From Pseudaminobacter soli (ex Zhang et al. 2022) (GTDB taxonomy: Bacteria > Pseudomonadota > Alphaproteobacteria > Rhizobiales > Rhizobiaceae), in assembly GCF_014595955.1 (NCBI RefSeq), contig NZ_JABVCF010000021.1, positions 1 to 64,000 on the forward strand: 64,000 nucleotides of DNA, in the 5' to 3' direction. A program made the translations under genes and the position numbers. The notes under the pieces were generated by a model that saw nothing but the letters and a program-made list of their open reading frames with translations, did not search any database and had not been told where the DNA came from. Shown here piece after piece: positions 23,964 through 34,068 of this stretch (positions are counted from its first letter, which is position 1; each line of letters begins with the position of its first letter).

Positions 23964-23983
23964 CCGGGCGCCGAAGCGCCCGG
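23964..23983 (-). other. UUCG-capped hairpin upstream of the MBL operon
   Basis: On the minus strand CCGGGCGC-TTCG-GCGCCCGG is a perfect 8-base stem with a UUCG tetraloop, about 52 bases before the leader ORF. It lies where a 5' untranslated region would be. It may protect the mRNA, act in attenuation, or end transcription from upstream; no long U-run follows (AATTACG). Confidence 0.4.
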
Positions 23984-24248
23984 GGTATTGCATTGTCCGG
24001 CTTGCTACCGGGGGTGAGCAGACTTCCTGTGTCGGATGAGCAGTCTACCTTGACGTTGAGCGAGATTCAGTGACGCGTCAGGGTCAGAGGTCGTGCCAGA
24101 AGCTTGCGACGAGATGTGCTTCCACGGCTCTGTCAAAGCTCGCAGGTGTCGTTCCGTCCCATCTCCCCGCGGAATCTGCGTCCAAGTACACAACATTGGC
24201 TTTCAAGTACCCAACTTTGGGTGTCCGACCATTCCTCCAAAAGTTCCC

Positions 24249-27200
24249 TCAGCTACACCCGCTCGTCGCTCCGCACGTATCACACTTTTCGCATGTGCCA
24301 TTTCTCACCATCGTGAAATTCTGGCACTCCGAGCACATGTTGCCGGTGTAACCCTGCATCAGCGCCTGCTGGCGGCGTTCGGCGGCGAGTGCCTTGGCCT
24401 CCGTCTTGGCCGAGGCCGCGTCGGCGGCCGCCTTGTCGGAGAATAGGGCAGTCGTCGCCGACGGCTGGTCGAACAGGTCCGGCGGGCTGTCCTCCTCGAC
24501 CTCCTCGGCGAACTCCGCCGCCCGCTCCTCGTAGTCGCGCTTGAAGGCGGTCGCCTCTTCCGCGAGATCCGAGACCACCGGCTTCAGGGCCGAGGCGCTC
24601 TGGGCCGAGCCGATCGCCCGAACGTTGGAGCCGGTCCAGGCGGTCGTCGCGGTGCGGGCCGGGGCAGGGGACCCCGTCCCGGACGGAGCGGCTCCGCCAG
24701 CGCCGGCGCCACCGGCAAAACCCTTCGGCTCGCTACCCATCCCGGCGACCAGGGTCGGCTTGTGGCCGCGTGTCCAGCCGGTCGAGTGGAGATTGGTCTT
24801 GCCCTCCTGAATGCCCTTGCCCAGCGAGGTGTTGGTGAAATCGGACTGGTCGACATGGGCGAGGTCGTGCCGGCCGAGATAGGAGACGGCGAGTTCGCGG
24901 AACACATAGTCGAGGATCGAAGTGGCGTTTTTGATCGCGTCATTGCCGATCACTACGCCGGCCGGCTCGAACTTCGTGAAGGTGAAAGCCTCCACATACT
25001 CTTCCAACGGCACGCCATATTGCAGGCCAATTGAGATGGCGATGGCGAAACTGTTCATCATCGCGCGGAAGGCGGCGCCTTCCTTGCTCATGTCGATGAA
25101 GATCTCGCCGAGGCGGCCGTCCCCGAACTCGCCGGTCCGCAGATAGATCTTGTGGCCGCCGACGACCGCCTTCTGGGTATAGCCCTGGCGGCGGTTCGCC
25201 AGTTTTTCGCGGTCGCGGTAGAGACGTTCCACCACCCGTTCGACGATCTTCTCGGTGACCTGCACGGCCTTCTGCGCGGCCGGCATCGCGGCCAGCGCCT
25301 CGGCGGCTTCCTCCTCGTCCTCCTCCTCGTCGGCAATCAGAGAGGCGTTGAGCGGCTGCGACAGTTTTGAGCCGTCGCGGTAGAGGGCGTTGGCCTTCAG
25401 CGCCAGTTTCCAGGACAGCATGTATGCGTTCTTGGCGTCCTCGACGGTCGCCTCGTTCGGCATGTTGATCGTCTTGGAGATGGCGCCGGAGATGAAGGGC
25501 TGGGCGGCCGCCATCATGCGGATGTGGCTCTCGACCGAGAGATAGCGCTTGCCGATCTTGCCGCAGGGATTGGCGCAGTCGAACACCGGCAGGTGCTCGG
25601 CCTTGAGGAAGGGCGCACCCTCCAGCGTCATCGAACCGCAGACGTGGATGTTGGCGGCCTCGATCTCCTTCCTGGAGAAGCCCAGCGCCGGCAGCATCTC
25701 GAAGCTGAAGTCGGCGAGTTGCTCGTCGGTGAAGCCGAACGTCTGCTTCACCCAGTCCGCGCCAAGCGTCCACTGGTTGAATGCGAACTTGATGTCGAAG
25801 GCAGACTTCAGCGCAGCGTTCAGCGCATCAATCTTCTCGTCGGTAAAACCCTTCGCCTTGAGCGTGCCGGGATTGATGCCGGGCGCCTGGTTCAGGTTGC
25901 CGTGGCCGACCGCATAGGCCTCGATCTCGGCGATCTGCGATTCCGAGTAGCCGAGCGTGCGCAGCGCCTCCGGCACGGCGCGGTTGATGATCTTGAAGTA
26001 GCCGCCGCCGGCGAGCTTCTTGAATTTCACCAGCGCGAAGTCGGGCTCGATGCCGGTGGTGTCGCAGTCCATGACCAGCCCGATCGTGCCGGTGGGCGCG
26101 ATCACGGTCGCCTGGGCGTTGCGATAGCCGTGTTCGTCGCCGAGTTCGATGGCGCGGTCCCAGGCGGCCTTCGCGTGCTCGCCGAGCTCCGTCTGCTTGA
26201 GGTCGGCATGGACGAGCGGCACCGGGTTGACCGAAAGTTTTTCGTAGCCGTCCTTCTCGCCGTAAGCCGCACGGCGATGGTTGCGCATGACGCGCAGCAT
26301 GTGGACGGCATTGCGGTCGTAGTCGGGGAAGGCACCGAGTTCGGCCGCCATCTCGGCCGACGTGGCGTAGGCCATGCCGGTCATGATCGCGGTGAGCGCG
26401 GCGCAGATGGCGCGGCCCTCGTCCGAGTCATAGGGGATGCCGGAGGTCATCAGCAGGCCGCCGATATTGGCGTAGCCGAGGCCGAGCGTGCGGTACTCGT
26501 AGGAGAGTTTTGCGATCTCCTTCGACGGGAACTGCGCCATCATCACCGAGATCTCGAGCACGATGGTCCACAGCCGGACCGTGTGCTCGTAAGCGGCGAT
26601 GTCGATCGTGCCGTCCGCGCGGCGATACGGCAGCAGGTTGATCGAAGCGAGGTTGCAGGCCGTGTCGTCGAGGAACATGTACTCCGAGCACGGATTGGAC
26701 GCCCGGATCGCACCTGCGGAGGCGCAGGTGTGCCAATCGTTCATCGTAGTGTTGAAGTGCAGGCCTGGATCGGCGGACGCCCAGGCGGCGTAGCCGATCT
26801 TTTCCCACAGTTCGCGGGCCTTCAGCGTCTTAGCCAGCTTTCCGTCAGTGCGGCGGATCAGCTTCCACTCGTGATCCGACTCCACCGCGCGAAGGAAATC
26901 GTCCTTCACGGAAACCGAGTTGTTCGAGTTCTGGCCGGAGACGGTGAGATAGGCCTCCGAATCCCAGTCGGTGTCGTAGGTCTTGAACTCAAGCGAGGTG
27001 TAACCCTGCTTGGCGAACTGGATGACGCGCTTGATGTAGTTCTCCGGCACGCCGCTCTTCTTGGCCGCCCGGACCTCGCGCTTCAGCGCCGTATTGATCG
27101 AGGGATCGAAGCAGTCGTCGTCGCTGCCCTCGCAGTTCACGCAAGCCTTCATGATGGCCGCGAGGTGCTTCTTGACGATCTTGGAGCCGGTCACCAGCGA

Positions 27201-28115
27201 GGCGACCTTCTGCTCCTCCGTCACCTTCCAGTCGATATAGGCCTCGATGTCGGGGTGATCGGCATCGACAACCACCATCTTGGCGGCGCGGCGCGTCGTG
27301 CCGCCCGACTTGATCGCGCCCGCGGCGCGGTCGCCGATCTTGAGGAAGCTCATCAGGCCGGAGGATTTTCCGCCGCCCGACAGGCGCTCGCCTTCGCCGC
27401 GCAGCATCGAGAAGTTGGAGCCCGTGCCCGAGCCGTACTTGAACAGGCGCGCCTCGCGCACCCACAGGTCCATGATCCCGCCCTCGTTGACGAGGTCGTC
27501 GCCGACGCCCTGAATGAAGCAGGCATGCGGCTGCGGGTGCTCGTAGGCCGACTTGGACTTGGTCAGCTTGCCGGTGAAGGGGTCTACATAGAAGTGGCCC
27601 TGACCGGGTCCGTCGATGCCATAGGCCCAGTGTAGGCCGGTGTTGAACCACTGCGGCGAGTTCGGAGCCACGCGCTGGGTGGCGAGCATGTAGGCGACCT
27701 CGTCGCGGAAGGCGAGAGCGTCTTCCTCGGAGGCGAAGTAGCCGCCCTTCCAGCCCCAGTAGGTCCAGGTGCCGGCGAGCCGGTCGAACACCTGGCGGGC
27801 ATCAAGCTCGGAGCCGTAACGCTCGCTCTCCAGCAGCTTGGCGAGTTCCGCCTCATCGGCCACGGAGCGCCAGAGGAAGGAAGGGACGTTATTCTCCTCG
27901 ACCTTCTTCAGGCGGGCCGGCACACCGGCCTTGCGGAAATATTTTTGGGCCAGGATGTCGGCAGCGACCTGGGAGAACTGCGCGGGAACATCAATGTCAG
28001 CCAGACGGAAGACGATCGACCCGTCTGGGTTCTTGATTTCGCTGGTCGCCTTGCGGAATTCGATCTCCGCGTACGGCGACTGGCCGGACTTGGTGAAATG
28101 CCGCTCTATGCGCAT
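24249..28115 (-). CDS. nrdJ: Adenosylcobalamin-dependent ribonucleoside-diphosphate reductase (class II)
   Basis: 1288 residues, close to the usual length of alphaproteobacterial NrdJ. It reduces ribonucleotides to deoxyribonucleotides with a B12-generated thiyl radical, with or without oxygen. Visible are the early substrate-site region ([12 protein letters not shown]), the finger-loop segment [41 protein letters not shown] with radical-site cysteines, [24 protein letters not shown], and the C-terminal cysteine-rich tail ([22 protein letters not shown]) that binds zinc and regenerates the active-site disulfide. It is monocistronic with a leader of roughly 240 bases. The start codon ATG opens MRIERHFTK, typical for the family. 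Confidence 0.96.
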   Translation of the reverse strand: MRIERHFTKSGQSPYAEIEFRKATSEIKNPDGSIVFRLADIDVPAQFSQVAADILAQKYFRKAGVPARLKKVEENNVPSFLWRSVADEAELAKLLESERYGSELDARQVFDRLAGTWTYWGWKGGYFASEEDALAFRDEVAYMLATQRVAPNSPQWFNTGLHWAYGIDGPGQGHFYVDPFTGKLTKSKSAYEHPQPHACFIQGVGDDLVNEGGIMDLWVREARLFKYGSGTGSNFSMLRGEGERLSGGGKSSGLMSFLKIGDRAAGAIKSGGTTRRAAKMVVVDADHPDIEAYIDWKVTEEQKVASLVTGSKIVKKHLAAIMKACVNCEGSDDDCFDPSINTALKREVRAAKKSGVPENYIKRVIQFAKQGYTSLEFKTYDTDWDSEAYLTVSGQNSNNSVSVKDDFLRAVESDHEWKLIRRTDGKLAKTLKARELWEKIGYAAWASADPGLHFNTTMNDWHTCASAGAIRASNPCSEYMFLDDTACNLASINLLPYRRADGTIDIAAYEHTVRLWTIVLEISVMMAQFPSKEIAKLSYEYRTLGLGYANIGGLLMTSGIPYDSDEGRAICAALTAIMTGMAYATSAEMAAELGAFPDYDRNAVHMLRVMRNHRRAAYGEKDGYEKLSVNPVPLVHADLKQTELGEHAKAAWDRAIELGDEHGYRNAQATVIAPTGTIGLVMDCDTTGIEPDFALVKFKKLAGGGYFKIINRAVPEALRTLGYSESQIAEIEAYAVGHGNLNQAPGINPGTLKAKGFTDEKIDALNAALKSAFDIKFAFNQWTLGADWVKQTFGFTDEQLADFSFEMLPALGFSRKEIEAANIHVCGSMTLEGAPFLKAEHLPVFDCANPCGKIGKRYLSVESHIRMMAAAQPFISGAISKTINMPNEATVEDAKNAYMLSWKLALKANALYRDGSKLSQPLNASLIADEEEDEEEAAEALAAMPAAQKAVQVTEKIVERVVERLYRDREKLANRRQGYTQKAVVGGHKIYLRTGEFGDGRLGEIFIDMSKEGAAFRAMMNSFAIAISIGLQYGVPLEEYVEAFTFTKFEPAGVVIGNDAIKNATSILDYVFRELAVSYLGRHDLAHVDQSDFTNTSLGKGIQEGKTNLHSTGWTRGHKPTLVAGMGSEPKGFAGGAGAGGAAPSGTGSPAPARTATTAWTGSNVRAIGSAQSASALKPVVSDLAEEATAFKRDYEERAAEFAEEVEEDSPPDLFDQPSATTALFSDKAAADAASAKTEAKALAAERRQQALMQGYTGNMCSECQNFTMVRNGTCEKCDTCGATSGCS

Positions 28116-28693
28116 GGGTCAGTCCTTCACATCCAAATCTAGCGAGCGCCCGCCGTCTGTCCAACGGCCCTCATTGCGCGCCCCGCCCATTTTCCCTAGC
28201 CGCGGCTTTCATGCCGCGACATGCCCCAGAGACCCTCCCGCCCTCGTATCGGAAAGCCTCTCAACCCATCCTCGACGGACATCGCACGCACTCCGCGTAC
28301 CCCGCCGTCGAAGATTACCATTCGTGGTAGTAGCCCTTCATGTAGCGGTCAGGGTCGCTCGTAAACACTAAATATAGTTTAACTCACACATTTCTACCAG
28401 TAGTCCGGAGCAGAAAACGCGCACGGCAGGGCGGCCGCCCAAGGGGCGGCGCAATGCCCAGAAACGCAGGAAGATCCGCTCGATCAGACCGGCAAGGACT
28501 CACCGGTTGCGCCCAAAACGCGAGCGCGTCCCCCATAAGAATCGACTCGGCCCCACCCGTCAAGGGCTCGTTGAGCGCGATGGACTCGACGCAAGATGTT
28601 GTGGGTTGGAATGTGGATATTGGGGATGAGGATGGAACTTTTCGACCTGCGTATTTGGCCAACGGCGAGAGCTGTATTCCGGGTGGGCAACGG
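28116..28693. other. nrdJ leader and gene-free interval
   Basis: This gap of nearly 580 bases holds the nrdJ promoter and leader (about 28116-28385) and the 3' flank of the phosphate transporter. The leader can form a CGCGGC/GCCGCG hairpin around 28200-28220. I see no B12 box or other cobalamin riboswitch features. Nothing coding is supportable between 28390 and 28693. Confidence 0.4.
28363..28382. promoter_or_regulatory. Candidate NrdR box upstream of nrdJ
   Basis: TAAACACTAAATATAGTTTA, an imperfect palindrome centred about 255 bases before the nrdJ ATG, has the AC-A-C-AT-rich-core-GT form of NrdR boxes that repress ribonucleotide reductase genes. NrdR usually uses two boxes about three helical turns apart, and I see only one good match. 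It could equally be an AT-rich promoter element. Confidence 0.3.
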
Positions 28694-30229
28694 CTAGGCG
28701 ACGCCCGCAAGGACGAGGTAGATCGCCGCCGAGAGCAGGCCCGCGGCCGGCACGGTCGCCAGCCACGCCGCCATGATGCGGATGACGTGGGCGCGCCTGA
28801 CAAGTCGCCTGCGCAAGACGTCATGAGGGGAAGGCTGCGCCGGCTGTTCGTCCTCCTTCTCGTCAGGTGCGTCCAACCCCTGAGAGCGCCGCTCCGCCAA
28901 GCGCCGCTGACGCTTGCGCTGGAGGTAGCGCCGCCGCTGGCGCGAATTCGCGATGTACCATTCGCGGAAGAAGCCCACTCCGAACACGGCCCCGACGGCC
29001 GTGTGGGTCGAACTCACAGGCAACCCAAGCCAGGATGCAACGATCACCGTCAACGCCGTCGAAAGCGCTATGCAGAAGGCCCGCATCGGATTGAGGCGAG
29101 TGATCCGCTGCCCGACCATCCGGACCAGGCGCGGCCCGTAGAGCAGGAGCCCCACGGATATGCCGAAGGCACCGATCCCCATTACGAACTGCGGGTGCGC
29201 CTGCGATAGGCCGGCGGCGTCCGGCCCAGAAGCTCTCATGATCGCCGCCAGCGGCCCGACCGCGTTGGCGACGTCGTTTGCGCCATGCGCGAAGGAAAGC
29301 AGCGCGGCCGAAATGATCAGCGGAAGCCTGAACAGCCTCTTCAGGGACTGATTGCGGTTCTCCAGTCCCTTGGCGGCGCGGCGGACATGAAGGTGTGCGA
29401 CAAGCCATGTCGACGAAAAGGCTGCCAACCCGATGATTTCCAGGCCCCGTTCGGAGAAACTGGCGACATTCTCCAGCCCCTGGAGTGCAACAAAAGTGGC
29501 GAATGTCCCCGCCATGATGGCGATCAGCAGCGGTACCCATAAGCGCGCGGCTGCGATCTTGTCGTCGCGATAGACGAGTGCCGCATGGATCAGGGCGAGG
29601 AATGCGGCCGCGATGATCCCGCCCAGGACAGGCGATGACAGCCATCCGAGCCCGATGGTCGCAAGCGTCCACCAGTCCAGGGAGGCGGTCCCGGCAGCTA
29701 TCAGCCCCGCACCCACTACCGCGCCAACGATCGAGTGAGTCGTCGAGATCGGCGCACCAAGCCAGGTCGCAAGGTTGATCCAGATCGCTGCTGCCAGGAG
29801 CGCGGAGAACATTACGCGGATCAGGTCCGATGGCGCGATGTCGGTCGGAACCACGATCCCGCTGGAGATCGTCCGGACGACATTTCCCCCCGCGATCAGT
29901 GCCCCGGCTGCTTCGAATATCGCGGCCATGGCCAGCGCGCCGCCCATGGTCAGCACCTTGGCGCCGACTGCCGGTCCGATATTGTTGGCGACATCGTTGG
30001 CGCCGATGTTCAGCGCCATGTAGGCGGCGATCGCGGCCCCGAGCGCGATCACGATCGTCCCTGGCGTTGCGCCCGTGCCGAGAAATGCGACTATCCCCGC
30101 CAGCGCCATGAATGCGAGTGCAAGCCCTGGCGCCACCAATCTTCGGGAGACGACCCGGGCGGCCTCGCTCATGGCGTCGACCTTGGCGAGATCCTTGTCG
30201 AGCGCGCTCTTCTTGGGCCTTGCCGTCAT
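28694..30229 (-). CDS. PiT-family inorganic phosphate transporter
   Basis: 511 residues from the ATG at 30229 (MTARPKKSAL); longer frames lack a ribosome site. The two inverted-repeat signatures of the PiT family are intact: GANDVANNIGPAVG in the first half and GANDVANAVGPLAA in the second, each followed by a membrane helix bearing ISTTHSIVGAVVG or VSSTHTAVGAVFG. About 11-12 membrane spans are expected, with a long basic cytoplasmic loop (RQRRRYLQRKRQRRLAERR) near residue 440. It transports phosphate, as metal-phosphate, by proton symport. No PhoU-like Pit accessory gene (DUF47) lies next to it, which is a common partner in rhizobia. Confidence 0.92.
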   Translation of the reverse strand: MTARPKKSALDKDLAKVDAMSEAARVVSRRLVAPGLALAFMALAGIVAFLGTGATPGTIVIALGAAIAAYMALNIGANDVANNIGPAVGAKVLTMGGALAMAAIFEAAGALIAGGNVVRTISSGIVVPTDIAPSDLIRVMFSALLAAAIWINLATWLGAPISTTHSIVGAVVGAGLIAAGTASLDWWTLATIGLGWLSSPVLGGIIAAAFLALIHAALVYRDDKIAAARLWVPLLIAIMAGTFATFVALQGLENVASFSERGLEIIGLAAFSSTWLVAHLHVRRAAKGLENRNQSLKRLFRLPLIISAALLSFAHGANDVANAVGPLAAIMRASGPDAAGLSQAHPQFVMGIGAFGISVGLLLYGPRLVRMVGQRITRLNPMRAFCIALSTALTVIVASWLGLPVSSTHTAVGAVFGVGFFREWYIANSRQRRRYLQRKRQRRLAERRSQGLDAPDEKEDEQPAQPSPHDVLRRRLVRRAHVIRIMAAWLATVPAAGLLSAAIYLVLAGVA

Positions 30230-30329
30230 TCGAGACCGTCGTCCCGCTTCCCGAATGGTGGAGCGGTCACTCTGTCGGCACCCGTCGACGGGATCGAAGC
30301 GCGGCAATGCCGCGATGCAATGAGACCGG

Positions 30330-30863
30330 TCACGCTGCGAACCGGCTGGGGTCTCTGCCGAAGTCCTGGATGAGTTCGGCGAGATCGCGCTCGCGCACGC
30401 TCAGCGCTGCCTGTTTGGGCGAAAACCACTGGCGCTCGCGCTGTTCGCGCTCGGGCCATTTCTCCCTGACTTCCTCGATCCGCATCGGAAAGACGTGCAC
30501 CTCGCAACGCTTCTCTGCTCCCGAGCGCAGCAGCTTCGCATAGTAGTATCGGCCGAGTTCCCGGTGGGCGATCCGACCGCCAAGGCCTGCCTCTTCCAAG
30601 GCTTCGCGCGCCGCGGCGTCCCAGAGTTCTTCGTTCCCCTCCGGCCAGCCCTTCGGCAGGACCCAGCGGCGCGTTTCCCTGCTGGTGATAAGCATCACCT
30701 CGACGCCACTGGCCGTCGTCCGCCAGGGGAGGGCAGCCACCTGGATGCGCGACGGTGTTCCCCCGAGAAGGCGCCGTACCTTCTCGGCCAAATAGCCGCG
30801 CTTGATGTATCCCATGAGCATCATCGGTGCCGCCCGGACGCGACTCATTAGCCGCCTCGACAA
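30330..30863 (-). CDS. Nudix hydrolase
   Basis: 177 residues. The Nudix box is complete: GWPEGNEELWDAAAREALEEAGL, i.e. G-x5-E-x7-REUxEExGU, preceded by the strand RRWVLPKGW. The family hydrolyses nucleoside diphosphates linked to another moiety; the best-resembling subgroup (PKGWPExGE, C-terminal EQRERQWFSPKQAA) includes diphosphoinositol or ApnA hydrolase-like members. The N-terminus (about 40 residues) is basic and not part of the fold. It is an independent gene between pit and gpt on the same strand. Confidence 0.88.
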   Translation of the reverse strand: MSRRLMSRVRAAPMMLMGYIKRGYLAEKVRRLLGGTPSRIQVAALPWRTTASGVEVMLITSRETRRWVLPKGWPEGNEELWDAAAREALEEAGLGGRIAHRELGRYYYAKLLRSGAEKRCEVHVFPMRIEEVREKWPEREQRERQWFSPKQAALSVRERDLAELIQDFGRDPSRFAA

Positions 30864-30944
30864 CTTTACGGCGAACGCCTGCTATTGAAAGGGAGGATCG
30901 CGTTACGGCGGCTCGGTCGAGGCCTTTGCGCGATCCGCAGGTGC

Positions 30945-31442
30945 CTAGCCCGCGTGATCCTCCGCAATCGGCTTCTGGTAGGTGAAGCCCATGTCCCACG
31001 GAAAGTAGATCCACGTATCCTGCGACACCTCGGTGACGAACGTATCGACCAACGGCCGTCCCTTCGGCTTTGCGTAGATGGTGGCGAAGTGCGCCTTGGG
31101 CATCATCGCGCGCACCACTGTTGCGGTCTTGCCGGTGTCGGTCAGGTCGTCGACGATGAGAACGCCTTCGCCATCCTTCTCCAGCAGTGCGGGGGTAACT
31201 TCCTTCAGGACCGCAAGTTCCCCCTGGGACGCATAGTCGTGATAGGAAGCTACAGAGACCGTCTCGATGACGCGGATGCCGAGTTCCCGCGAAATGATGG
31301 CAGCCGGGACGAGGCCGCCACGGGTTATACAGACAATTGCACGCCACTGCGTGTTCGCCCCAGCGAGTCGCCAGGCCAACGCCCGCGCATCCCGGTGAAA
31401 CTGATCCCAGGAGACGGGAAAGGCCTTTTCGGGAAGGGACAT
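30945..31442 (-). CDS. gpt: Xanthine phosphoribosyltransferase
   Basis: 165 residues, as expected for bacterial Gpt. The PRPP-binding motif is [14 protein letters not shown] (residues about 104-117), with ITRGGLVPA earlier forming the pyrophosphate loop and the C-terminal WIYFPWDMG supplying the purine-stacking Trp. It converts xanthine and guanine with PRPP to XMP and GMP in purine salvage in the cytoplasm. The ATG opens [16 protein letters not shown], typical of rhizobial Gpt. Confidence 0.93.
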   Translation of the reverse strand: MSLPEKAFPVSWDQFHRDARALAWRLAGANTQWRAIVCITRGGLVPAAIISRELGIRVIETVSVASYHDYASQGELAVLKEVTPALLEKDGEGVLIVDDLTDTGKTATVVRAMMPKAHFATIYAKPKGRPLVDTFVTEVSQDTWIYFPWDMGFTYQKPIAEDHAG

Positions 31443-31534
31443 GGAATGCGCACTCCGCTGACGCGCCGCCTGACGCGGGAAATGAATGGAATGCGCGCTG
31501 ACTTAGCTGTGACTCGCCCGACTTGGCAACCCCG

Positions 31535-32371
31535 CTACCGCGACATCAGGCAGGGCACCTGCATGGATTGGAGCACGGTGCGGGTGACGCCTCCGAACAG
31601 CAACTGCCGCAGCCAGGAGTGGCTGTAGGCGCCGAGCACCAACAGGTCGGCGCCCATGGCAGTTGCGCGGTCGCGAATGACCTCGTCGACGTGGCGGCCC
31701 CGAGATTGCTCGGTGGCCACCACCACTTCCGCACCATGGCGGGACAAGGCCGCGGCGAGGCACGAGGCGCTCGCCTCGACATCCTCGCCCTCCGCGGGCG
31801 GGTCGACGACGAAGATCTCCGTGCTTTCCGCCTCCTTGATCAGCGGTAGGGCGTCAAACGCGGCGCGGGCTGATTCGCGACTTCCGTTCCACGCGAGCAG
31901 GATCCGGGAGAACGTCCTCACCATCGGGCTTGAATGCGGGACCACTAGCACCGGCCGCCCGGCCTCGTAGAGGACGCCTTCGACGCCGCTCGCATCGTCG
32001 GCTGCCCAGTCAGGATTTCGCTGTGCCACAATGACCAGATCGGCGGTCCTGGCAAGCGCGGCGCCTGCATAGGCGGTGTCTCCGGAGAAACTGCGGGAGG
32101 CGTGCCATTCATGGCTTTGGCCGGCAGCCCGCATCTGACCGTGGAACAGCGCCTCGATCTCGGTCGTGCGTTCCTCGGCCGCTTCCGCTGCCGCCTCGAT
32201 CACCGTCACGTCGGGAAAGCCCACGGCTGCGCTGTAGGCGACGGGATAGGGCTCCGCATGGACCCCGACCACATGTGCGTTCCAAGCCTGCGCCAGGGGG
32301 AGGACGCTGTCTAGAACCCGCCTGGTGTCTTCCGTGCTTTGCAAAATAACCGCGAGCGTCTTGTACGGCAT
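31535..32371 (-). CDS. Universal stress protein with two Usp domains
   Basis: 278 residues from the ATG at 32371 (MPYKTLAVIL), which has a nearby GGGAGG ribosome site. Two Usp folds are joined in tandem: residues 1-145 (degenerate nucleotide site) and 150-278, where SRILLAWNGSRESARAAFDAL opens the second fold and LLVLGAYSHSWLRQLLFGGVTRTVL closes it with the ATP-site G-x2-G-x9-G(S/T)-like pattern. Such proteins are induced under general stress; the molecular role is unclear. Confidence 0.88.
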   Translation of the reverse strand: MPYKTLAVILQSTEDTRRVLDSVLPLAQAWNAHVVGVHAEPYPVAYSAAVGFPDVTVIEAAAEAAEERTTEIEALFHGQMRAAGQSHEWHASRSFSGDTAYAGAALARTADLVIVAQRNPDWAADDASGVEGVLYEAGRPVLVVPHSSPMVRTFSRILLAWNGSRESARAAFDALPLIKEAESTEIFVVDPPAEGEDVEASASCLAAALSRHGAEVVVATEQSRGRHVDEVIRDRATAMGADLLVLGAYSHSWLRQLLFGGVTRTVLQSMQVPCLMSR

Positions 32372-32433
32372 AGGCGAGCCTCCCTTGCCTGGACGGTGGG
32401 ACGCAGCCAGTGCTGTCGCCCCGAGGGCTTCGG

Positions 32434-33174
32434 TCAAGTCGCGTGGGCAAGGTCCTTCAGCATGGCCTCGACCGCGACGCGACCGGCATCAAGCGCCTCT
32501 TGCGAGCGCGAGCGTACAACCAGTTCCGTCCAAAAGGAACCGTCCCGGTATTTGGGATAGGAGCCGATAATGGTGTCCGGATGGGCCTTCTGGATCTCGG
32601 CCAGCGGCCCTCCAATCACCCCTTCGCCGTAGGGGCAGGTGATCGCGACGGACAGGAGCTTCTGGCCGGTCTTCAACGTCGGCACGACCGCGTCGAGCAT
32701 GGCCTGGAAGATCGCGGGCACGCCTGCCATGACGTAGACGTTGCCTATGTGGAAGCCGGGCGCGATGGAGATCCGGTTGTCGATGTGCTCGGCGCCGCGC
32801 GGCATGCGCGCCATCCGCTGCCGTGCCTCCGTGAACTCCATGCCGCGACGGGCATAGTGTTCGGCCAGAAGCGCCATCGCCTTCTCGTCGTGCTCGCAGG
32901 GAACGCCGAGAGCCTTTGAGACGGAGTCCGCGGTGATGTCGTCATGGGTCGGGCCGATGCCTCCGGTCGTGAACACGTAGGTGTAGCGCTCGCGCAGGGC
33001 ATTGACCGCCTCGACGATCGCATCCTCGTCGTCGGCGACGATGCGGACCTCCTTCAGGTCGATGCCGACCGCGGTCATCATCTCGGCGAGATGGCCGATG
33101 TTGCGGTCCTTGGTCCGGCCCGAGAGGATCTCGTCGCCGATGACGATCATCGCTGCGGTCACTGTTTCCGTCAT
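32434..33174 (-). CDS. CinA/MoCF-type molybdopterin-binding domain protein
   Basis: 246 residues from the ATG at 33174 (MTETVTAAMIVIGDEIL). IGDEILSGRTKDRN, then TTGGIGPTHDDITADSVSKAL, are the hallmark of the MoaB/CinA N-terminal domain; there is no C-terminal CinA amidase domain. Alphaproteobacteria commonly carry this short version, annotated as competence/damage-inducible protein A-like, with possible roles in pyridine-nucleotide or FAD repair metabolism. The exact function is not established. It precedes the tandem Usp gene on the same strand. Confidence 0.87.
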   Translation of the reverse strand: MTETVTAAMIVIGDEILSGRTKDRNIGHLAEMMTAVGIDLKEVRIVADDEDAIVEAVNALRERYTYVFTTGGIGPTHDDITADSVSKALGVPCEHDEKAMALLAEHYARRGMEFTEARQRMARMPRGAEHIDNRISIAPGFHIGNVYVMAGVPAIFQAMLDAVVPTLKTGQKLLSVAITCPYGEGVIGGPLAEIQKAHPDTIIGSYPKYRDGSFWTELVVRSRSQEALDAGRVAVEAMLKDLAHAT

Positions 33175-33342
33175 GCTCGCCCCCGGGACACCGAACAACC
33201 GGAGATAGCGCCACTGCGCCGCGCCGGCAACGGTCCCCGAACGGTGAACACTGTGTCCGCGGGCCCATGATTGAAAAGGTAGGCTGGTCCGATAGTTCTA
33301 CCCCTTCCCGCAACCACAACATGAAACGGACAGAGAAGAAGA

Positions 33343-33942
33343 ATGGCGAAGGTACTGGTGCTTTATTATTCGAGCTGGGGCCACATGGAGCAGATGGCGA
33401 AGGCAGCCGCTGAAGGTGCGCGTGAGGCGGGCGCCGACGTCACGATCAAGCGGGTGCCCGAACTGGTGCCGCTCGAGGTCGCCAAGGCGGCCTACTACAA
33501 GCTCGACCAGGAGGCGCCCGTCGCCGAACCACTCGAGCTCGAGAACTATGACGCCATCATCATCGGCACATCGACCCGCTACGGCACGATGGCTGCGCAG
33601 ATGAAGAACTTCCTCGACCAGACCGGCCCGCTCTGGGCCCGCGGCGCGCTGGTCGACAAGGTCGGCTCGGTGATGGTCTCGACCGCCACCCAGCATGGCG
33701 GTGCGGAACTCGCTCTGATCAACGCCCAGATCCACCTGCAGCATCACGGCATGGTCATCGTGCCGCTGTCGTACGCATATCAGGGCCAGATGGGCAACGA
33801 CGTCGTTCGCGGCGGCGCCCCTTATGGCATGACCACGACCTCGGACGGCGACGGCTCGCGCCAGCCTTCTGCGCAGGAACTGGAAGGCGCGAGGTTCCAG
33901 GGACGGCGCGTCGCCGAGATCACCGCAAAGCTGCGCGGCTGA
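33343..33942 (+). CDS. wrbA: NAD(P)H:quinone oxidoreductase WrbA
   Basis: 199 residues, the expected WrbA length. The flavodoxin fold begins with [16 protein letters not shown] (FMN phosphate loop), [22 protein letters not shown] is the WrbA-specific insert that shapes the active site, and the tail ends [13 protein letters not shown]. It catalyses two-electron reduction of quinones with FMN as tetramer, limiting redox cycling under oxidative stress. AGAGAAGAAG just before the ATG is the ribosome site. It is followed by a strong hairpin. Confidence 0.95.
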   Translation: MAKVLVLYYSSWGHMEQMAKAAAEGAREAGADVTIKRVPELVPLEVAKAAYYKLDQEAPVAEPLELENYDAIIIGTSTRYGTMAAQMKNFLDQTGPLWARGALVDKVGSVMVSTATQHGGAELALINAQIHLQHHGMVIVPLSYAYQGQMGNDVVRGGAPYGMTTTSDGDGSRQPSAQELEGARFQGRRVAEITAKLRG

Positions 33943-33954
33943 CCCGTAGGAACC

Positions 33955-33987
33955 GGCGGGAGCGCGGCGCCCACCCGCGCTCCCGCC
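33955..33987 (+). terminator. GC-rich hairpin after wrbA
   Basis: GGCGGGAGCGCGG and its exact complement form a 13-base stem with a 7-base loop starting 13 bases after the wrbA stop. No U-run follows, so it may act as a 3' stabiliser or a weak or Rho-assisted terminator. Confidence 0.55.
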
Positions 33988-34068
33988 ACGCGATGTGCGG
34001 ACGAGGCTTGGACCGGCCCGCCGCTTCCACTACGCTCCCCGCAGCCTGACTTCCGCAGGAGTGCAGCG

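Noticed and set aside
23868-23993. Longer N-terminus for the MBL protein (open frame from 23993)
   Set aside because: The upstream residues are Arg/Gly-rich with no homology-like pattern, and the fold starts exactly at the ATG at 23867.
25524-27635. A 703-codon open frame antisense to nrdJ
   Set aside because: It is a shadow of the high-GC codon structure of nrdJ; the translation is Arg/Gly/Ala/His-rich without any domain motif and nrdJ itself is unmistakable.
28116-28390. Cobalamin riboswitch upstream of nrdJ
   Set aside because: No B12-box-like core or multi-helix arrangement could be found; nrdJ genes in this group are not usually riboswitch-controlled.
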